Below, piece after piece: positions 1-11,676 of a stretch of DNA of 64,000 nucleotides. Source of the DNA: Adiantum capillus-veneris (Eukaryota > Streptophyta > Polypodiopsida > Polypodiales > Pteridaceae); NCBI GenBank assembly GCA_014529385.2, contig CM043957.1, forward strand, positions 66,728,003 to 66,792,002, given 5' to 3'. Numbering within the stretch: the first letter of the stretch is position 1; each line of letters starts with the position of its first letter. The position numbers and the translations under genes are program-made. The notes under the pieces were generated by a model. That model was not told the DNA's origin, searched no databases, and was given only the letters and a program-made list of their open reading frames with translations.

Positions 1-1433
1 ACGGAGTATAGTGATGTATTCTCAAATGATTTATTGTCGGGTTTATCCCCTACACGTGATGTGCATCATGGCATAGATGTCCTGCCGGACACTAAACCGG
101 TGAGTAAACCACCTTATCGTATGAGTGGCAGTGAGACCAAGGAGGTTGACAGTCAATTGACTGACTACCTCACTCGTGGTTTCATTAGACCTAGCACATC
201 TCCTTGGGCATCGACGATTCTATTGGTAAAAAAGAAAGATGGTACTATGCACATGTGCATAGATTATCGTGGATTAAACACCATAACCATCAAGAACAAG
301 TATCCTCTGCCTCAAGTGGATGAGTTGTTTGATCAACTCCATGGGGCAAGATACTATATAAAGATAGACCTTCGTTTTGGATACCACCAAGTGCGTATCC
401 TTTATAAAGATATCTTATATTTCCTTTAAAACATGGTTTGGGCATTTTGAATTTTTTGGTTATTTCTTTTGGTTTAATTAATGCTCCAACTGCATTTATG
501 ACACTCATGGATAGTGTCTTACGTCCCTATCTTGGAAAATTTTCTTTTCCTTGATGATATTCTCATTTACAGTAAGAACGAAGATGAACACATAGAATAC
601 TTATGATTAGTGTTTGAACAAACAGATACAAACTCACGCCCTATATGCTAAGCCAAGCAAGTGCAATTTCTTTAAAATAGAGATACATTAACTCAATCAT
701 GTGATCTCTTATTCTAGTATCAAGATGGACACTGACAATGTCGCTTCCAGTCTTTGATGGCGATATCCGAAGATGGTTGAGGAGCTTGAAATAGTTTTAG
801 GAATGGCTAGAGTTTATCGACAATACATGATTATGCCAAAATTGTTGCTCCTACGATGGATCAACTTCAAGAAAAAGGTAAGACCTTTTCTTGGAAAGAA
901 GCCCAACAACACAATTTTGAACAACTCAAGGTAGTTGTAGCCATTGCTCCCATCCTAGCAATCATTGACCCACTTAAGCCGTTTGTGGTAGAGACCGATG
1001 CAAGTGATAGAGAAATTGGTGTGCTCTTGGTGTGATAGTTCTCCAGGAGGGAAGACCTATAACCTTTGAAAGTAAAAAGTTGGATAGAGCTCAACATAAT
1101 TATTTTGTCTATGAGAGGGAGCTCTATGCCATAGTTCATGCTTTACAAAAGTGGCGACAATATTTATATGATGCCGACATTGAAATAGTTTTTGACCATA
1201 AGAGTATAAAATGGTTTACTACTTAAATGGACTTCAAGGGTCATAAAGCTAGATGGGTAGAGATCCTTCAAGATTATGATTGTAAGCTACAATCTCGCAA
1301 GGGGGGGTGATATAATGTTGTAGCAGATGCACTAAGCCGGATGCCTCAAATTAATTCACTTGCTTTCAGGGAAATAAACCATAAATTTTTGGAGTCATTA
1401 CATGGCAGGTGTGCACAAGATCAACTATATGCT
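1..1433 (+). pseudogene. Ty3/gypsy pol remnant: reverse transcriptase and RNase H (left part)
   Basis: Residues encoded at 34-429 match the N-terminal half of a gypsy reverse transcriptase: [17 protein letters not shown], then [13 protein letters not shown] and [15 protein letters not shown]. After frameshifts the catalytic box appears near 546-575 as FLDDILIYS (usual YADD or FLDD type). Positions 940-1280 encode the RNase H domain in broken frames, with ETDASDREIG and the stretch around YFVYERELYAIVHAL. The reading frame is cut by several stops and indels, so it is dead. At 1433 it is interrupted by the family A element and resumes at 10778 with the integrase. The domain order and wording suggest a chromovirus-type gypsy element, which is inference. 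The left end lies outside the window. Confidence 0.9.
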
Positions 1434-2336
1434 TGTTAAGTGAGTCAACGTCAGTTAACAGAAGCTACTAAAGACTGAAGACGTACAAATGCACATCGAA
1501 GATCAACAGGAAGGAGCAGTAAAGATTGGAGTTATGCATTTTCCACATTTTTCCAAAATGCTCATGTATTGTAAATTTCCAATTTGTGATATTTTAATGT
1601 GTTACGGGCTTAATGGGAGTTCCAAGATGTAAATAACAGGTCAGTTAGTGTGCCTTTCAGTAAGTGGTGGAGCCCTAAAGGCCTTGGGTGCCCGAACATT
1701 GCATATTTTTACCCTAGGTATATAAGGCAGTGTGTACAAGAAATTAGGGTTCTCAAGCTCATTTGTTGAGAGCACTCTTTGGTGAGAGCTCTTGAGTTGT
1801 GTGGCTATGGAGTCCTTGAGATTCTCCTTGCTCGTGAGACTTGTTTAACACTAATCAATGATTCATTCTCTTTCACTATGCCTCTGTCATGCTTCTTATG
1901 ATTGCCTATGATGCTTAGATTAGTTAGATCGTAACTAATTAGTTGTTCATTCCTCTCTAATCTTGTGTGATTTCCCTCTTTTGCTTGTGTGTGCATGTAG
2001 GTTTGATTGGAGTGTGGTGCTCGATATCTCTATGTGTGTGTGCTTGCGATTAGTGTGTTGCATGATAGAAATAGTGTTGTGTGCGTCTCCTTACAATCGT
2101 TAGTGTGTGTGGCTGGGTTGATTAGAGGTGAAGAGAAGTGGATGTGGATATTGCCCTTCATTGCGGCTTAGCTCCTCCATAGGCCAAGAAGCTCACCTCA
2201 TAGAGTTAACCATTCGTGTTGCCATGATTAGCTCACTAACCGTGTGAGTGTTGGCATGCCCTAGCCGGGTAGCTCATCCCTCTAGATTGATAATTATGTT
2301 GGTCATTGGAGCTATGCAATGATGGTTCCCCCAAAA
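1434..2336 (+). repeat. Family A copy 1, 5' LTR
   Basis: About 903 bp, alignable over its length with 9855-10777 and, reversed, with 11677-12591 and 25094-25598. Starts TGTTAAG after the duplication ATGCT and ends just before the primer-binding site. The pair differs at many positions, so the insertion is not recent. Confidence 0.88.
1719..1727 (+). promoter_or_regulatory. TATA box of family A LTR
   Basis: TATATAAGG lies inside the 5' LTR about 285 bp from its start and is conserved in the 3' LTR (10165-10172). This is the expected position of the U3 promoter of an LTR element. Inferred from sequence and context only. Confidence 0.6.
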
Positions 2337-2337
2337 T

Positions 2338-2355
2338 TGGTGCCGCTTCCGGGGA
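2338..2355 (+). other. Primer-binding site of family A (tRNA-Asp-like)
   Basis: TGGTGCCGCTTCCGGGGA follows the 5' LTR after one base. It resembles the primer-binding site of plant Athila-type elements, which pairs with the 3' end of tRNA-Asp, with a few differences. The tRNA assignment is from memory of that family and was not checked. Confidence 0.65.
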
Positions 2356-3960
2356 TAATGGCCTACGCTAAGTGTAATTGGGGCATAATTGAATGTACTA
2401 CCTCACTAATTTCACATGTGTGTTTATGTGTTTGTGGATTTTGGATGTGTGTACATGAAGCAATATGTTCATAATTTCCTAATTTTTCATGGTGTCTACC
2501 AATTGTGTGTTTACACACTCTAATTTCACACTAACCCCTTGCTAATTTCACTAATTTTTCTAACCTACACACTAATTTGCTTCTACGGATTGGAGCATTC
2601 AACCATTCAATCGATTTTCAATGGAAAGGTAATCAAGGTGGTATTCTCAATCTCCGTAGAATCTAAAGATGTGTCGAATTGTGTAGAGACTCCACAACGA
2701 TGCAATGTTGATGCTATGTTAGATTGAAATTTTTTGGATTGTTCGTTTTCATGCCGTCGTAATGCCGAAATTTTTAAGATTTGGTGGCGTATGAATTTAA
2801 CAAGTTTAATTGCTAATTGGTGATTGCAAATTGCTAATTGGGTGCCTAATTGAGTTAATTGCATGCTTGGATGGTCAATTGCAAGTGTCAGTGCACTAAA
2901 ATCAAGTGTCTGTGCATTCTAATTGAGTGTGTGTATGCCTAATTTTAGGTGTGTGTGCACTATTTTGCCCATGTTTCTGCACCTTAAAATCAATGTGTGC
3001 TTAATGATTTTTCAATTGTGAGGATTGATTTGTGTTGTGGTATTTCCAATTAATGATTTGTGAAATCACATTGCAATTTAGACAAGGTTAACCTTTTTGT
3101 GTGCGCACCTAAAGATTGATAAAAACTGCCAATTATTAGTGTGTGTGCCCCTAAAAAGTGTTTAATTTGCATGATTGATTCAATTTTTAATTGCATATTT
3201 GATATGTGTAATGGTTAATTGCTGTGTTTTTTAGCTCAAAACAGGGATTTACACACTTCAATTGCATCAAATTTTCACCTAATTTTGTCGCTAATTTTGC
3301 CGGTTTAATTGCCTAGTCTTGATTTTATTGATGAAATTGTGTGGTCATTTAATTCATGTGATTTTTGTTATTCTATTTTTTTGCACTAATCCCCTATGTT
3401 TGAAGAATTTTTAGAATATTTTTTGGATAATTTTTGTAATTTTTTGGCATTATTCTGCTAATTTCTGCATTAATTTTTGCTTAGTTCCATAAAAATTTGA
3501 TTTCTTGCAATCTTTACAAGATGTTTTTTGTGCGTGTTTACAGCTTGATTTCAAATGCATTTGGCCAAGCTTTTGCTTGCCAAATTTTGGGCGTTCTACT
3601 ATTTTCGGGGTCGGGGTGATGATTTTGTCGAGTCTGGCATTTTCGGTAAAAACTATTATTTTTGGTGTGCTTTTGCATGTTGAAAGTGTTTGATTGTAAT
3701 TGCGGATGATTTTTAAAATTTTTTGGAAATTTTTTTACAATGTTTCGGATTTTTTGGATTTTCGAGTGATTTTTGGTCTATTTTTTGCATTTTTGGCATT
3801 TTTGGAAATAAAGAATAATAATAAAAGGCCGGTTTTGAGTTCAATGTCCGTCATTTGCAGCGCGTAATATTCCTCGATGGATAGATCTTTACGGTCTGCT
3901 GGATAATTCTCGCCGACATTAAAATTCTCTTCTTGTTCTTCCCTCTCCATGTGAACCCAC
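2356..3960 (+). other. AT-rich leader of family A, no gene seen
   Basis: This stretch is T-rich on the plus strand, with many short T runs and TGTGTG words, and no open frame with recognisable content. It is probably untranslated leader of the element. Confidence 0.55.
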
Positions 3961-3969
3961 CCCAACACA

Positions 3970-5350
3970 CTCTAACTCATCTCCCTCTCTTCTCTTACTC
4001 TCTCTCCTCCCCCTGCCAAAACTTCGATTATTAACATTATCTCACCTCCCCCTCACTCTCTCACTAACTCCTTTCTCTCTCCTCGTTGACACTCTCTCTC
4101 CCCCTTTTTTTCTTCCTACCACGCCTGACCACTCTTTCTCTTCTCTCTCTCGTTGTTTCGCTGCTGCACGCATGTACCTTCACTCTTTCTCTGCCACCTC
4201 TACCCGTGATTGGAGGCGCTTCCTTGTCCTTTTCCACACTCCACTCCACTTGCCCGCTGGCTGCGTCCCACGCGTGTGTACGCACTCACACACAGACACA
4301 CACACACACACATGTGTCTCTCTGTCCTCCTGGCGCTATCAAGGTGACTACCCACCATGCCCGCATTCACTCTCTCTCTCTCCAGCGCACGAGGCAGCAC
4401 GTCAGTGTATCACTCTCGCTTTGAGTCTCTACCCGCTGTGAACGCCTCCTCTCTTCGTCTTCTCTCGTCTACCACATGGCACGCAGTGCGTTGCTTGAAT
4501 CAGGCCACAGTCAAAACTCAACGTCAGCCCCACCATCTCCATCCCCCTGCAGGTAAGTCCAGGTTAAATATTTATTTATTTATTTATTTATTGTTTTTTA
4601 TTATTCTATTTAATTTAGATGTTTATTTATTAAAAACATATAAAAATCATTCAAAACCATAAAAATTTAAAAATATCAATCACAAAATCCAATAAAAAAT
4701 CAAAAAAGAGTTTAAAAATTCTTTAACGAAAAAAATCACAGAAAAATAGAAAAAAAAGCTCACAAAAAACTCAATAAAAAGTCCAAAAAAAGAATAAAAA
4801 TTTACAAAACAATAGAAAAAACCTCATAAAATTTTCATAAAAAGGATCAAAGTTCATGAAAAATTCACAAAAAAATAAAAATTCATCAAAAACTTTTAAA
4901 CAAAATCATAGGTGAGTTTTAGAAATAGTAGAAAATTCCTAAAGCACAAAACAAATCCACTAAAAAGCAAAAAGTGTCCAAAAAAATCAAAATAAATCAC
5001 AAAAAATTCAAAAAATCTTTAAAAACCCAATTTTTTTTAACAATACACAATAAATTTTTTTTAAATCAAAACTTTTCTCAAAAAATCACAAAAAATACTA
5101 ATGTTTTCCAAGAAAATTCAAAATTCCACAAAAAAAAAATAAAAAATTAAAAAGAAAGTCGTAGAAAGTGCCAAAAATACCCAGAAAAGCAAAAAGCAAA
5201 GCTGGGAAGTGTACCGCACACCGAACAAACGGTGAAAAAGCCAGAAGAGCAGTAACTCGAGCAAATTGTGCAAAAGTGAATCAGATCAATCGAACAAAGT
5301 GAGAAAACAGTCAACTCAAAGCCGTGAGCGGCAAAAAAAATTTAAATTTG
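3970..5350 (+). other. Strand-asymmetric block: pyrimidine-rich then A-rich
   Basis: About 3970-4550 is strongly C/T-rich, with CTCTCT and a CA run near 4290-4310. About 4560-5350 is strongly A-rich with short AAAATCAC-like words. The open frames crossing the C/T part encode only low-complexity Ser/Leu/His-rich peptide and are composition artefacts. No gene is supported. Confidence 0.6.
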
Positions 5351-5632
5351 TCAAAATCAAGCATGTAAATTAGCTTCCAATTGGATGAACAGGGGCACAA
5401 CTCACATGTGATTTATAGATTAAGCTATTCAAGGCCCAGGTTTTCATCATTTCAAAAGATTGCAATTAATTTTCAAACTGTCAAGCTAGAGTTAATCAAC
5501 TATTGTGAGTCTGAAGAGCAATCAACTGCAAAAGTGCTTTGGCTAAAGCAGTTCAATCAAAATCAAGCAGCAAAAATTTTGCTAATCAACACCAAAATCT
5601 GCTAGGAAACAGTTTTTACAGAAACAATTGAC

Positions 5633-7238
5633 ATGGACTCAAATCAAGCCGAGAATTCAAGTACAGCAGAGCAAGTCAGTAGTAGTGGCAACACAAGTAC
5701 AACTGCAACAGACCAAATTTTACAGCTATATGGCTGCAATGGGGGTAAATTTTTGTACACAAATTCAGAAGGCTATAGATACTTGATGAGCAGTAAAAGC
5801 AGCTCTGGAGCCAAGATCCTATTGATCATATTAAAGCCAGATCTAGAGAACTCCCAAATGTTCACAGACTGCTTCAGTGGAGCCAGGTATTGCAAGCTCA
5901 AAGATGAGGTGCAGGTAGAAGTTCAAAAACTCAACCCAAGTTTTTATCTAGAAATCTACACAAGCCAGCCAAACATACAATTGGAGAAGCACCAGTAAAA
6001 GCACTGCAAATTCAAAATGAGCATAAAGATGCACTGACACCTGAAAAGCTTAAAATTGATTCTTTGAACAACAAATTCTTGCATAAATTTGGTCAAGGTG
6101 TCCCGATATCGTCGAAGGTTGAAAAGAATGTTAGGTTTGCAAATAATTTTGCATCCACTACCACAAGTGTGCAATCATTCACGAGTCTAAGGGACACATC
6201 AAAAAGAATGATGTTAGCATTGTATGGCACACATAATTCATATGCACACTATGTAGACAAAAAAGGGCAACTGTACAAAAAGAATCAACAAGCGTTTGAA
6301 CGGCCCACATACCAGCTCATAGAAGTACGTCCAGTGATAGATCAGAAAGCATGGTTCATTTCAGAAGAAAGAATCTATTTAGCCCATCCTCTCTAGAGCT
6401 GAAGGATATTACCCAAGTGAACCCAAAAATCTGTTTAGAGCCAAACTCTCCTCCATCGGAAATCAAGCTTCGATGTTGTGACCAAACGAGCATATACTTT
6501 GATCAAAACAATCGTAGATATAGATGAGAGTCTAGCATCTATTACGCCTTGGGTCCTGAAACCACGGAAGTTCATATCATAGGAGACCCATGTAATAGAC
6601 AATATCAAGGAAAAGATAATGCTATTTATAGTTATAGCTTGACTTGGGGAATAATTTGTCATGTTTTAAGGAGATACATAGGAAACTATGCAGAAGGTTT
6701 GCAGATGCCAAATATCAACAATGCTACCCAAAGTGTGACTTCACATCCCCAAAAGGTGAGACTAAACCGGAGCCAAACAATTTTGAGCTCTTACAATGAA
6801 GCAGGCTGTAGTGATCACCCTATGAAGGGGGGAGCTATAAATCCAACTAGCTCAGCTTATGTATCAGGAAATGCTGCACCAGTTAGAAGCCCTAGAGCCT
6901 CTAGCCAACAGACATCTTCAAAGCAGAAACCATTGAAAGATCATATGGTTGTTGGAGGTTTCCAATTGACCCAGATTCTCTCAGAATTTGCAGACAAATG
7001 CTTCTATGAAGATAATCAGGGACAAAAGTTTCTGCTGATCTCCACAAGTCAAAGCCAGAAGTCGATAAATCCAACAGTGTTCAAGCAGTTACATGTGATC
7101 AAGCTCACATATGCATATCAAGATGCACATGGTAAAGAGTATCAGCAAAATCAAGACCTTGTACAAACCCATATGGATGGTACGGCTGATGTCAAAGACT
7201 ATCTGAACAAGAGAAGTAAAGCTGGATTCTTCAGCTAG
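5633..7238 (+). pseudogene. Family A internal protein, unrecognised, broken by frameshifts
   Basis: Three open stretches in different frames (5633-5998, about 5980-6396, about 6400-7238) look like one decayed coding region. I do not recognise the product. The same wording returns in the inverted copy at about 24277-24960 (for example SLTWGIICHV and RPTYQLIEV), so the region was part of the element and not a private insertion. Similar short modules recur: FLYTNSEGYRYLM, HYVDKKGQLYKK, IYFDQNNRRYR and CFYEDNQGQKFLLIS. This suggests a protein built of diverged repeats about 100 residues long. It shows no zinc knuckle, protease or polymerase motif. It could be a divergent Gag or a captured host sequence. 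Function unknown. Confidence 0.5.
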
Positions 7239-7899
7239 AAAAGAACCTCATTGAAGGAGTACGAGCGGAAGTGTGACGCGAGAGAGAGTGCAAGAAGAAG
7301 AGCACGACGATATGGTGAACTCGCTCTACTGTAATGTGTAGAGCATAGTGAGTTCTTATTAGGTTTTTACAAAAGAATATGTGTACATAGCTCGCGGCCC
7401 GCCCACTTACTGGGCGAGCACATTGGGCTTTATACCCCAACACTCATGTCTTTTCTCACTTGGAAAAGATGTAGCCAACCACAATTGGGAGATGCTCCTG
7501 AATTTGTGAGCATATCAGGAGACAAATGAGTAGAATGCTGGGGAATCATCTCCACCATCATTGTGGTAAGTTCACAGATCATCATAGCTCAATTCCATGT
7601 AATGACAACAAAAGATCTTACAGATAACATCATAATGGGAATGTCAATGGCTCAGAAGATGTCAGCGATACAAAATACAAACAAAATGCAGTCTTGAGAG
7701 ACAACAAAGAATGAAGACCAAGATTTGTCACTCACCGACGACAGCACAAGGTCCTCAAGCACAATTCAAATGGAAGACCTTGTTGAAGATAATTCATAAT
7801 GCTAATACTCTCTTTTCAAAGAGGTAGCAAGCAACAATTACAGGTACCATTAATGTTGGAATCAAAGTTGCAAAAGTTTCACATGAATTTAAGACAAAT
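7239..7899 (+). other. Family A interior with no gene seen
   Basis: Broken frames only. This part and its left neighbour (about 6684-8015) are absent from the inverted copy, so it may be either a private insertion in copy 1 or a deletion in copy 2. Confidence 0.4.
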
Positions 7900-8928
7900 C
7901 TTGCAGACAAAGGTAAAGCTAAAGTGCAACCTCCATTGATCAGCAAAGAAGGTGTTACAGCATATGCCTCTACATCTAAGAACCCCCATGGATCAACTTT
8001 TTCAAGCAAGTCAAGCTTTCAAAACTTCAAGTCAATTGCTAACCCAACTAAAACCTCTAAGGAGACACCCAAAAAAGCAAAGATATTTCAGCCAAAGTAC
8101 TCAAGAAAGCAAAGGAAAGTCAAGCAAGTGTTTGTTTCGAGCAGTTTAGTCAAAATCAATGATCCGGTTTGGATTAAAGACAGGAAATCAACACAGAAAG
8201 AGAAACACATGGGATGGATAGCATCACAATGGAGCTTAAAATAACAAAAGTACTATGGAGGTAACAGACAAATATGGGTACCAAAACCGCATGTTAGAGC
8301 ATACGAAGTGGTCAGGACCCTCCCAAGAAAGAAGGCCCACAAGGTATCAACCTCGACAATATCCTAGGCTACCTAAGAAGCAGGTATACAACAGAACAAC
8401 ATTGAAAGATGCTAAAGTCTATCACAACTCACAAGAGGATACAGAATAGAGACAGATCTCAAAGAACCTTCCGCTTAGTCAAGGATTCGACACAAATTAT
8501 ACAAAGATTTGACTACCAATAAACCACAAGCCAACTGTAACTACACTAGACCTGCATGAAGATCTCAAGAACTCAACAAGACCTCGAGCTAAGCAAAGTC
8601 ACAATGGAGATACAAAGGTCCTCAAAAGATTTGGATTCCGAAGTCTTCCAATGCTCCTAGTCAAAAGACAAATGCCGACATTGAACAGAGGCCTACAACA
8701 ACATCAAAGTTTTCTTACAACATGCCTAATTGGAGAATCAAACAGATAATGGAGTCTTCACAGTCAAAGAAGGACAACCCAACCAACGCAAATGCAGATT
8801 CGAAGAATATAAAACAAGTATGGCAAAAGAAACCTTTAATGACAACTTGGTCCTTCACTAATCCTCTTTTTGAGGATTCAAGCTTACTTCTACATGAAGA
8901 AATGTTTGTAGTAAGCACAAGAATGTAA
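7900..8928 (+). pseudogene. Family A second internal coding remnant, Lys/Gln/Ser-rich
   Basis: Open pieces at 7924-8244, 8255-8449 and about 8630-8928 in changing frames encode a basic, polar protein with repeated short words: QIWVPKPHVR, KIWIPKSSNAP and KQVWQKKP. The part after about 8015 is shared with the inverted copy (about 14430 down to 13500, minus strand), which argues that it belongs to the element. The basic, low-hydrophobic character could fit the nucleic-acid-binding part of a Gag, but no CCHC knuckle is visible. I do not recognise the family. Confidence 0.4.
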
Positions 8929-9844
8929 AAAATCAAGTCGCCAAGGTGCAAAAAACGCTCTTTGGCATAGTCAAAGTCGGGCTGCTGAGCCATAAAATGA
9001 GCAAAGTATTAGTCCCAAAGCTTCAAGTCATATTAAACTCTCTGCTAAGAGTCGTAGTTATTAGGCTTATGCTAAGGCTGGAAGAGTTGAGAATATCTAA
9101 GTCGTGTCGTTCATGCTGGATGAGATGAGCATAAGAGTCGAAGTCTATTAACTTACAATTGGTGGAGTGTTGTAGAGTCCAACACTCATGCACAATGCAC
9201 AGTAATATGAGAGCACATATCCTTGTCAACGAAAACCATTGTGAAGAACCCCTCAAAATATTTCTTGCACATCATATTTTTTTCCATGCATTTCTGTGTA
9301 TGCATAAATAAGATGTTGCACCATTAGACATATGCATTAGACACTCTTTTTTGCTTCCACCTATGCACCTTGAGTGGACTACAACATGCAAACCAATGTT
9401 TCATCATGCTACCATTTCATATTTGCTGTTTTTTTAATTTCACGTCTATCAGCAAATAATCCCTTGAGTAATTTATTAATATTTTCAATGCTAATAAGTA
9501 CCCCAATAATGTGTGTATACCAAAGGCACTTTTTTTCCCACTAGGTTTTGTCCCTTTGGTCATCCAGTTATTAGACCCTATTTAGAACCTCATCATTCTA
9601 CTTCCTTGTACATACTTTTCATAAATAAACAGAAGCGTCATCATTAAGCTATTACAATGGACAAATGCAACATCATCTCTCACATCATATATGTTCAAAC
9701 CAGTCAAAATGCTGTATCAAATTGAACCTCATCAACAAATTCAACTACAAATGAAGACAATCAGCCCATCAACAACCAATCAAAACCTTCCCTTGCCTCC
9801 ACGGACACTTTTCAACAGTGCCCGAGGACGGGCACTAAAATCGT
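8929..9844 (+). other. Family A 3' non-coding interior
   Basis: No convincing open frame. The sequence is shared with the inverted copy (12604 to about 13500) including the stretch just before the polypurine tract, so it is a structural part of the element between the last coding remnant and the 3' LTR. Confidence 0.5.
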
Positions 9845-9854
9845 AAGGGGGGAA
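9845..9854 (+). other. Polypurine tract of family A copy 1
   Basis: AAGGGGGGAA directly precedes the 3' LTR. The inverted copy has the same tract next to its 3' LTR (12592-12603, read on the minus strand). This is the plus-strand priming site expected in an LTR element. Confidence 0.75.
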
Positions 9855-10777
9855 TATTAAATGAGTCAACCTCAGTTAACAGAAGCTGCTAAAGACTGAA
9901 GACGTGTACGGATGCACATTGAAGATCAACATGAAGAAGCAGTAAAGATTGGAGCTACACATTTTCCACATTTTTCCAAAATGGTTACGTATTGTAAATT
10001 CCCGATTTCTTTCAAGCCATTGTAATATTTTAATGTGTTACGGGCTCAATGGGAGTTCCAAGATATAAAGAACAAGTCGGTTAGTGTGCCTAACTAGTAG
10101 ATTCAGTAAGTGGTGGAGCCCTAAAGGCCTTGGACGCCTGGACATTACATATTTTTACCCTAGGTATATAAGGCAATGTGTAAAAGAAATTAAGGTTCTC
10201 AAGCTCATTTGTTGAGAGCATTCTTTGGTGAGAGCTCTTGAGGTGTGTGGCTATGGATTCCTTGAGCTTCTCTTTGCTCATGAGACTTGATTAACACTAA
10301 TCAATGATTCATTCTCTTTCATTATGTCTCTCTTATGCTTCTTATGATTGTCTATGATGCTTAGATTAGCTAGATCGTAACTAATTAGTTGTTAATCCCT
10401 CTCTAATCTTGTGTAATTTCCCTCTTTTGCTTATGTATGCATGTAGGTTTTATTGAAGTGTGGTGCTCGATAGATATATGTGTGTGCTTGCGATTCGTGT
10501 GTTGCATGATAGGATTATTGTTAAGTGTGTCTTGCAATCGTTAACGTGTGTGATTAAGCTGATTAGAGGTGAAGAGAAGTGGATGTGGAGATTGCCCTTC
10601 ATTGTGGCTTAGCTCCTCCATAGGCGGAGAAGCTCACCTCATAGAGTTAACCATTCGTGTTGCCATGATTAGCTCACTAACCATGTGAGTGTTTTCATGC
10701 TCTAGCCAGGTAGCTCATCCCTCCAGATTGATAATTATGTTGATCATTGGAATTGTGCAACGATGGAACCCCCAACA
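9855..10777 (+). repeat. Family A copy 1, 3' LTR
   Basis: About 923 bp, matching 1434-2336. It begins TATTAAA where the other copies have TGTTAA, and is followed by the target duplication ATGCT at 10778-10782. Confidence 0.88.
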
Positions 10778-11272
10778 ATGCTAAAGTGTGGTGTGCAGTT
10801 TTAAGAAGGGATCCCTCACACTCACATGTTTGTGCACGGCCATATCAACATGTTTTTGATGAGTAGATAAAAACTCCAACACACAGAGCTCCACCCCTAC
10901 TCAGAAAGAGCTTAAGCGATGGAAGATTTTTTCCATTGAATATGGATACTTACTCCACAAGGGTAGAGTATGTGTGCCAAAGAACTCAGGCACTAGGCGC
11001 CAAATATTTTTTGAATGTCACCATAGTCCAAGTGTTGGGCATTGAGGTATTCACAAGACGTATGTCTTAGTTTGATGGCAATTTTATTGGCCAAGCTTAC
11101 ATCATGATATTCAAAAGTACGTACTAAACTACCAATAGTGCCAAGTTAATAAGGTAGAGCGCCTGAAGGTAGTTGGCCTTTTACATCCTTTAGATATTCC
11201 ACAAGGTAAGTGGGAAAGTATCTCTATGGATTTTATAGTAGAACTACCTAATACAAATTGTGAACATACCTA
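10778..11272 (+). pseudogene. Ty3/gypsy integrase remnant (right part of the element at 1-1433)
   Basis: In broken frames this encodes the integrase zinc-binding and early core region: GYLLHKGRVCVP, then HHSPSVGH, a FYWPSLHHDIQKYV-like stretch, and near 11160-11270 GLLHPLDIPQGKWESISMDF. The last is the usual gypsy wording before the first catalytic Asp of the core. It continues the frame cut at 1433 and stops being recognisable after about 11272, with the rest of the integrase and the 3' LTR missing. Confidence 0.85.
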
Positions 11273-11676
11273 ACTGTGAACATACCTAACTGTGAAAAGT
11301 GTGTGCAGAAATGTATGCGTGCTTGGCATGCTTTGCAAGTAAGGAGAACGCAAAGAGTCTGGGTGGAGTACTCAGTGAGGATTGGAACACCTCACTAATC
11401 CTATAGTAGTATAGTCAGTGATGGGTGTCTGGCTAGTTGGCCTGAACCCTCACAGTTAATACCTCCCTCTATGAAATTTCTAAATGCTTCTTGACACTAG
11501 AGGAAACAGGAAAAAGACCACCTGGAACTAGATGCAATTAAAGTGTACATTTTAATAAAAACTATACAGATTTTGGAAATTTCCTCCTTGGCAAAGTATA
11601 AAAAGGGAATTTTCTTTCTAATGCATTACTTTTAGTCATCATAACATGTAGTGAAAACACTTGTAAGTGGCATTAC
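11273..11676. other. No gene seen
   Basis: Unique-looking sequence between the gypsy remnant and the inverted family A copy. A stretch near 11405-11450 faintly recalls the end of plant 5S rRNA, but the match is too short to call. The five bases before 11677 (ATTAC) are the probable target duplication of the next element. Confidence 0.4.

Larger units (their letters stand above)
1434..10777 (+). mobile_element. Family A LTR element, copy 1: long, pol-less, inserted in the gypsy remnant
   Basis: Two related direct repeats of about 0.9 kb (1434-2336 and 9855-10777) enclose 7.5 kb. The first begins TGTTAAG; the second begins TATTAAA, a probable TG to TA change. The 5-bp target duplication ATGCT lies at 1429-1433 and 10778-10782. 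A primer-binding site follows the first LTR and a polypurine tract precedes the second. When the element is skipped, the broken gypsy frame continues in phase (from DQLYA into KVWCA), which confirms the ends. No reverse transcriptase, protease, RNase H or integrase is recognisable inside, so it is probably non-autonomous and needs enzymes from another element. The interior carries unrecognised decayed coding sequence at 5633-8928. A second, inverted copy lies at 11677-25598. Confidence 0.88.

Noticed and set aside
4064-4441. Several overlapping frames on both strands
   Set aside because: Low-complexity C/T-rich leader of family A; no protein-like content.
11300-11460. Weak resemblance to the end of plant 5S rRNA (AGTAGTAT, GATGGGTG words)
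   Set aside because: Only short words match and the conserved internal control region is not present.
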